Source of the DNA: Chromera velia
Lineage: Eukaryota; Sar; Chromeraceae
Direction: 5' to 3'
Length of the DNA: 52,316 nt
NCBI GenBank assembly: GCA_018398765.1
Contig: JAHBMJ010000032.1
Span: 6,794-59,109 of the forward strand
The notes under the pieces were generated by a model that did not search any database, was not told the DNA's origin, and saw only the letters and a program-made list of their open reading frames with translations. Below, piece by piece: positions 46,811 to 52,316 of this stretch (its first letter is position 1; each line of letters begins with the position of its first letter). Both the position numbers and the translations under genes were made by a program.

Positions 46811-49488
46811 GAGAAAAGAAACGAAGGAGACAAGCACTCTATAAACACAACACATCAGGGTGCACAGCGTTAATGCTCCAAGCGACCTTCATTTTTGCCT
46901 CAAAGGCAGGTTAATAGGGCGACACAAAAAATCCTGGGAAAAGCAACAACAAGGATGCACTCTCAAAAATCAGTGGAGACGACAGAGGGAAAAATCATAG
47001 CGGTACTGAAGCCAGCGTACTATATGGGAAAGCGATGGAGCTCTCCAATTTATAATGGAAACACTTGAATCTCCAAGCAGTTCAGAGCTAACTCAGAGTT
47101 ACTGACTAATACTGAGGCAGTTTTGCGATGTTTTGCGCTGCGAAAAACTCTGGAGGCCATATATGCAGGCCAACTGGTCTCCCGAAAAGCATATAATACA
47201 TGCATGGGCTGCATATGGGCCAGCGGCCGCGGCGGCGCGCAGGATACGCGGATTCAATTTGTATATATGCCAATTAATGCCTGCATGCCCCTGCGTACCC
47301 CCGCAGCCCGCGCACGGTCCGCAACCTATATATCATGAATAGCCATGAAGTACCATAAAGCTGATTAGGGTGTCGCGAATCGTAATATCAGTCTGACCCT
47401 AGATCTGACCCGTAGTCTGTCCCTAAGTCTGACTCATACATGAGATAGTGAAAGATGATAATAATGATAATCAAATTATTTGAAATAATTATTTGGTGAA
47501 ATATCATTAAATATCATCAAATACCTTAAAATATCTTAAAATATCACAAATATCCCCAAATATCTTCAAATATCTGGATATTTGGATATTTCACAATCAT
47601 TCACAATCAAATATCTTGAATATACGAATATTTCAGTTTGTCATTCCTCATAGATGCGGCAAGTGCCCGCGTCTTCACAACCTCAAAATGAACCTCATGG
47701 ACGATGAGATCGGAATTTTTTTTTATACGATGAATGCAGCAGAGCAGCTGCCGGATTTCGGAAGTTTGGATTTAGTTCTGTTGTTCGGACGTTTTGATCC
47801 GAATCTTTAAGAGGGTCTGAGAGCGGTAGGGGAGGCGATGAGGATGGGGCGTTTTGGGTGTATTGAGAAGTTGGAGTACGTTGTGGATGAGGAGGAGGAC
47901 GGGGAATTTGATGAAGAGACAGAGGAAGAAAAGACAGCGTTCATCGAAGCATTAAGCTTAGTCAAACTCCCCCGTCTTTCCAAACTGAAGCTGCGTGGCA
48001 CGTTCACTGATGACGGTGTTGTATTCTTTGCACAAGCAATCAGCGAGGGGGATCTGTTAGGGCTGCAAAGCCTATCTCTGAGGCAGGATACCGCATTCAC
48101 AGGCCTAAGGTTAGAGACTCTCATGAGGGGAATGGTTGAGAGTCAGCAGGGGTTGCCTCTTTTTGGAGACATTGATTTGTCGTTCACCACGGCGGGGGGG
48201 GGAGTTGAGTCTAGCAGAGGCCCTTTTGTCAGGTAAGTTGGAGAATCTTTAGGAGATTGATTTGTGCGGGTTGAATCTGACTGATGAGGTGGTCAGGGGT
48301 CTGGCAGACGCAGTGAGGGGGGGCGGGGGATAACAAAAATCACAAGTTTAATATTTTTTGCGAATCTTCAAATCCAAAAAGAAAGGTGGGAAGAGTTTTT
48401 TCGGGCAATTGCAGAAAGCAAGAAAGGAATGCCGAAACTCAGGTTTCTGAATTTACTTGATACGACCGCATATAAGGTGGGGGGGGGCGCTGCCAACCGC
48501 TCTAGGCTCTGGTAAGCTTCTTGTTTTTGAATTAATCGTGCCGCTGACTTTCTTTTTTGACCAAGAGGGGGTGGAGGTACTGGGACGGGCCGTCAGGGTG
48601 GGCAGGTTCCCACCCAGCCTGGAATAGCGCTTAAGATTCTGTCTGCATAAGGAGCAGAACCCGAACGTTGACAGTTTGATCAATGCGATTGCAGAGTTAG
48701 AGAAGGGATTGCCGTCTCTGATTTACTCTCTTAATTTGAGGGGGGGACGAATTAGAGATCAGGCACTGGTTTCCTTTGCCGCTAATGGGGGGGTACGGGG
48801 TCCTTCCGCAAAGCTTGCTAATCTGTCGGGTCTGGGCTTTCGGGGGTATCAGATAGATAATAACAGGCTAAGAATGCTGGGTGAGGTTTTTGCTGCACAC
48901 CCGTGTTCCGACCTTAAGTACTTAGACTTAAGATAAAACTTAATCACCCCTACTTACGGGGTCATCCAGGGGCTGATTCACACCACAACCCCCGAGTCTC
49001 TCCCAAATCTTCGAAGGCTCTATTTGGATAAGCAGAAAGGAGAGGAGGTACGCGGGGATCCATGGACGCCATATTTGAGTAATTTCTGGTATCTTATCCA
49101 CACTTGGATTTGGCATGAAGCAAAAGTTCGCGGAGAGCTGCAAAAGTTGATATTCAAGCACAAAAACAAGTCCAGTCTTTGGGATGAAGAGACTGGCAGC
49201 AAGGGGGATGATGACAACAATGACGCTGGGTCGAGTGAATCGGAGGCAGACTCGAAGGGAAGTCAAGTGTGAGATCCTGAGTTAGGCCTCAGCTCAGGTG
49301 ATAGATGGCTTTGAAGCCTGACCATAATGCGAACTCTTTATATGTTTGATCTTTATATGTGCAATTTAGATCTGATAATAAAAATTTGTTGGTGATAGAT
49401 ACAATTACTGATATTAACTCTATAGAATACTAGATAGGATAGCATTAAGCTTTAACTGTTAAATGCAACTCAGAGGGATGATGCATTA

Positions 49489-49545
49489 TATGCTTACAGA
49501 CTGCCCTTTGCCATTGGGATACAATGGCTGGCGGGTTAAGTCACC
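49489..49545 (-). repeat. Dispersed repeat containing AACCCGCCAGCC (inverted copy)
   Basis: Read on the - strand it gives GTGACTTAACCCGCCAGCC, then a CCCAAT and GGCAGTCTGTAAGCAT block, matching 20461-20518. The flanks differ, so the shared part is ~55 bp. Confidence 0.6.
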
Positions 49546-49656
49546 TCATCATCATCATATATCCTCAAGGTTGTCCTAAATTGAATCCTGCATTGCATAA
49601 AACATTGTATTAGGCATTGTATAATGGTGTATAGACTGATAAATAATCTAGAAGAT

Positions 49657-50308
<652 letters not shown>

Positions 50309-51362
50309 ATAATTGTAATTAAATTAATGATAAATATAATGATAAATATATAGTACATGATAGTGTTTTAATTAATGCCATAGTATAGAGACTCTCTGCC
50401 AGCAGTGGATGATGCTAGTATAAAAATATATAATTAATCATATAATTATGATTCATATTACTGCTAATTAATCACGGTGCTAATGATGAAAATTATGATG
50501 TTGCTAATCTAGTTGCTATAGTGATGTTGTTGGTAAAAAAAAAAAATGTTTCTAGAAACGATATAAAAAATCTGTTTCATAGTTCTTTTTCTATCGTTAC
50601 AACGTCTTCTTACATAAAGTTTTAGCTTCTAACTCCTTACCAATTATGAGAATGAGTTTTTTGCGGAAATGTGCCGCTTTAGGGGGGCAAAAAGCACCCT
50701 ACTCACCCCTGGCATGCGCCAGGCTACCGTTTTTGCCCGTCTCCTCAGCCGTCTCCATCATTCTACTACCGTCTACCTCAGAACAGGCAAGGCCAGAAGG
50801 AGCTTTGAGGCGAGATATGAAGATGAAAGGGCGCAACCTAACCTAACCTATCAGAATAAAAGTTCTCTGGCTCTTCTTTCTTCTGATTGAGCTAGATTTT
50901 AGTAGAAAGAGGACAAGGCCACGCGTTCTTTGTGAGGATGTAAGACCACTCTGCCTTGCCACGGGAATTCAGTGAGTGGCCGTCACGGGAAAACCGTTCT
51001 TGCCTGTGTTATCTTCCTTCGTGGGAGAGGACTGCCAGTGCCCTAGCAGTGTGTCCAGCTGCGCATCGAACCTGCCGAACGTCAGACGCTCATTTATGGG
51101 CCGATGGCGATGGTGAATAATGATGATATACCTAATATGATATACTATAGATAACTATAGATGATAGGTATCAGGATAATTATACTATCATTTCTTCTAG
51201 GATTTCTTCTAGGATTTAGATTTTAGTTAGAAGCTGGCTTAGAAGATTTCCAGAATTACTTTCCATTACAGTATAGTCTACACTTGAATATGTCATTTGA
51301 ATGATTTTTTTCTCAGATCTTTAGACGGATCCAATTGGCCGGGTCGACTGCTACAACTCAGA
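50309..51362. other. AT-rich intergenic region
   Basis: No gene is supported. Frames at 50646-50890 are short and motif-free. The interval lies in the 3' flank of the - strand gene that begins at 51363. Confidence 0.4.
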
Positions 51363-52316
51363 TCATCCCTTTTTCCGCTTGACGAATGACACGCCGGTGA
51401 CTTTCTTTCCTGACAGTAAGTCCGCAGGCGCGGTGCTTCCGGATTGTGCCCCTGGAGCCGGGGCCTGACTCGTGCCAGGAGGCCGTTGCGGCATGGCCCT
51501 CTGCCCCGCATCCGGACCTGGATTCGGGTTTGTGCGTGAAGAGGAAGACGGCGGGGACGATCCTTGCATGGCAGAAGCCGAATGCGTCGGGGGGAACGCC
51601 GAAGAGGAGGGCATCATCCGATCTCCGTGCTGCGAGCCGTAATTGCGGCCTCGTGGGTCGAAGTGCCCCCCCCCCCCGCGATCTCTCATGGTTGGACTGC
51701 CGGACGGATTGGGACGGGATGGCTGCTGCTGGTCCCACCGACTTTTTACGGACGTGCCTCCTCCCTGCCCTTGTCCGAATGGGGCAGGTACGAAGGGGCG
51801 GGAGAGGAGGGGTGCATCGCCAGAAGAACCGTGGGGCGGACCGAAGGAAGATTGAGATTGCCCTGATGGGGGGAAGTTGCGGTGTTGGTGGGAGTAGTTG
51901 TCTCTGGGAGGAAAGCCGCGGTTCTCCTGATAGGAGGAGGAGCCATTCGACCGCTGCATCCCTGAATGGGTACTGGAACCAAGCTGCTGCTGCTGCTGCT
52001 GGTTTGGGTCTCTGTGGGAAGGGTGAGTGCCGTAGCTGTTGTCCTGACGCCAGACCTGGTGGGACTGAGATGGATGCGGCGGATAGGGAGCCTGATGCCT
52101 GCTGCCTGGTGTCTGAGAGGAGAGCCCAAAACCAACACCGTGCCCCCCACCCCCACCTGAGGGACCCGAAATCCTAGGAGGAAGCTCTGAAGGGGGGGGC
52201 ATCAGAGCCTGGTCGCCTATCAATGGTCCTGTGGAGGGCTGATAGTGGAAACTCCCACCGTAGGAGTGATCTCGGGACCTTGAATAAGACGACGAGGAGG
52301 CGGGGGGGTATCCGTA
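51363..52316 (-). CDS. C-terminal exon of a Gln/Gly/Pro/Ser-rich disordered protein (5' incomplete)
   Basis: The - strand frame is open from the right edge (YGYPPASSSSYSRSRDHSYGG...) to the stop at 51363, 317 residues, so the N-terminus lies outside the window. It has Gly runs, a Gln6 tract (NPNQQQQQQ), repeated Arg-Asp/Arg-Gly pairs (MRDRGGGGHFDPRGRNYG) and Pro/Ser linkers. It ends in a compact basic tail, LSGKKVTGVSFVKRKKG. Such composition is common in RNA-binding and spliceosomal proteins and condensate formers. No folded domain is visible in this part. A role in RNA metabolism is an inference from composition. Confidence 0.7.
   Translation of the reverse strand, partial: YGYPPASSSSYSRSRDHSYGGSFHYQPSTGPLIGDQALMPPPSELPPRISGPSGGGGGHGVGFGLSSQTPGSRHQAPYPPHPSQSHQVWRQDNSYGTHPSHRDPNQQQQQQLGSSTHSGMQRSNGSSSYQENRGFPPRDNYSHQHRNFPPSGQSQSSFGPPHGSSGDAPLLSRPFVPAPFGQGQGGGTSVKSRWDQQQPSRPNPSGSPTMRDRGGGGHFDPRGRNYGSQHGDRMMPSSSAFPPTHSASAMQGSSPPSSSSRTNPNPGPDAGQRAMPQRPPGTSQAPAPGAQSGSTAPADLLSGKKVTGVSFVKRKKG

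Larger units (their letters stand above)
44610..47650. mobile_element. Insertion with AAATATC-rich ends, family D
   Basis: The left end (44610-44950) and the right end (47460-47640) carry many AAATATCT/AGATATTT words in mirrored orientation, and AACTGAAATAT occurs inverted at both ends. The insert interrupts an LRR reading frame. The interior holds a GGAA tract, a minisatellite and a GC-rich block near 47200, but no recognisable transposase. Precise edges and the target duplication are unresolved; a GCCGCATGT/GCGGCAAGT pair flanks it and might be a diverged duplication. Confidence 0.55.
44427..49272 (+). pseudogene. Leucine-rich-repeat protein pseudogene, split by an insertion
   Basis: LRR-type sequence begins at 44427 (VAILEFVDALTAPECPPTLQ... 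to VLETLGAAC). It resumes after ~3 kb at about 47660 with CPRLHNLKMNLMDDEIG, which reads on smoothly as an LRR (LGAAC + PRLHNL). Further repeats follow: LVKLPRLSKLKLRGT, LLGLQSLSLRQD, LYSLNLRGGRIRDQAL, CSDLKYLDLR and LPNLRRLYLDK, then an acidic C-terminus ending at 49272. In-frame stops at 47808-47810 and after LDLR (~48934), a frame shift near 48232, and stops after ENL and RGGGG show the gene is dead. LRR proteins bind other proteins. The intact relative would be a soluble LRR protein of several hundred residues without a signal peptide. Confidence 0.7.

Overview
The window is nuclear DNA from a unicellular eukaryote. At least four genes are split by GT-AG introns, several products start with secretory signal peptides, and the intergenic DNA carries dense microsatellites, minisatellites and DNA transposons. 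A secreted two-domain catalase-peroxidase, PSI-like and lectin-like secreted proteins, TGCATGCA/GCGCGC clusters near gene starts and heavy microsatellite load suggest an alveolate alga of the chromerid type (for example Chromera). That is inference and no single marker here proves it.

Layout. 1-1.65 kb: a Merlin/ISXO2-type transposase reading frame on + and an HNH-nuclease-like exon on -. 2.25-3.68 kb: a three-exon gene for a small secreted protein with two Cys-rich PSI-like modules. 4.8-6.3 kb: two terminal-inverted-repeat (TIR) elements almost back to back; a second copy of the first lies at 49.7-50.3 kb. 6.97-11.63 kb: an unrecognised multi-exon - strand gene with internally duplicated exons. 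14.8-18.9 kb: a complete six-exon secreted catalase-peroxidase (katG). 21.9-22.2 kb: a small membrane protein (-). 24.3-27.5 kb: a complete five-exon class I aminotransferase with an N-terminal myristoylation-type motif. 28.6-30.4 (or 30.9) kb: a secreted protein with a beta-trefoil lectin-like region and a Pro/Ser-rich tail.

32.6-35.8 kb: a candidate autonomous DNA transposon with AGGTTCT-rich ends and several reading frames, one with a DDE-transposase-like C-terminal motif. 36.6-40.6 kb: a low-complexity, tandemly repeated region with - strand Pro/Ser-rich reading frames and a Cys-rich module, probably a decayed retroelement ORF. 42.7-44.3 kb: a four-exon small RRM-like gene preceded by four exact-period 23-bp repeats. 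44.4-49.3 kb: a leucine-rich-repeat pseudogene split by a ~3-kb insertion with AAATATC-rich ends. 51.4 kb to the right edge: the last exon of a Gln/Gly/Pro/Ser-rich, probably RNA-associated protein on -.

The genes do not form an operon-like pathway. What the window shows best is (i) four element families that share an architecture, short TIRs plus dense family-specific subterminal repeats, two of them sharing a CCCTGCAAA terminus and 2-bp target duplications; (ii) introns with a purine-rich 5' half and a pyrimidine-rich, often microsatellite-derived 3' half; and (iii) exon duplication and pseudogenisation in progress.
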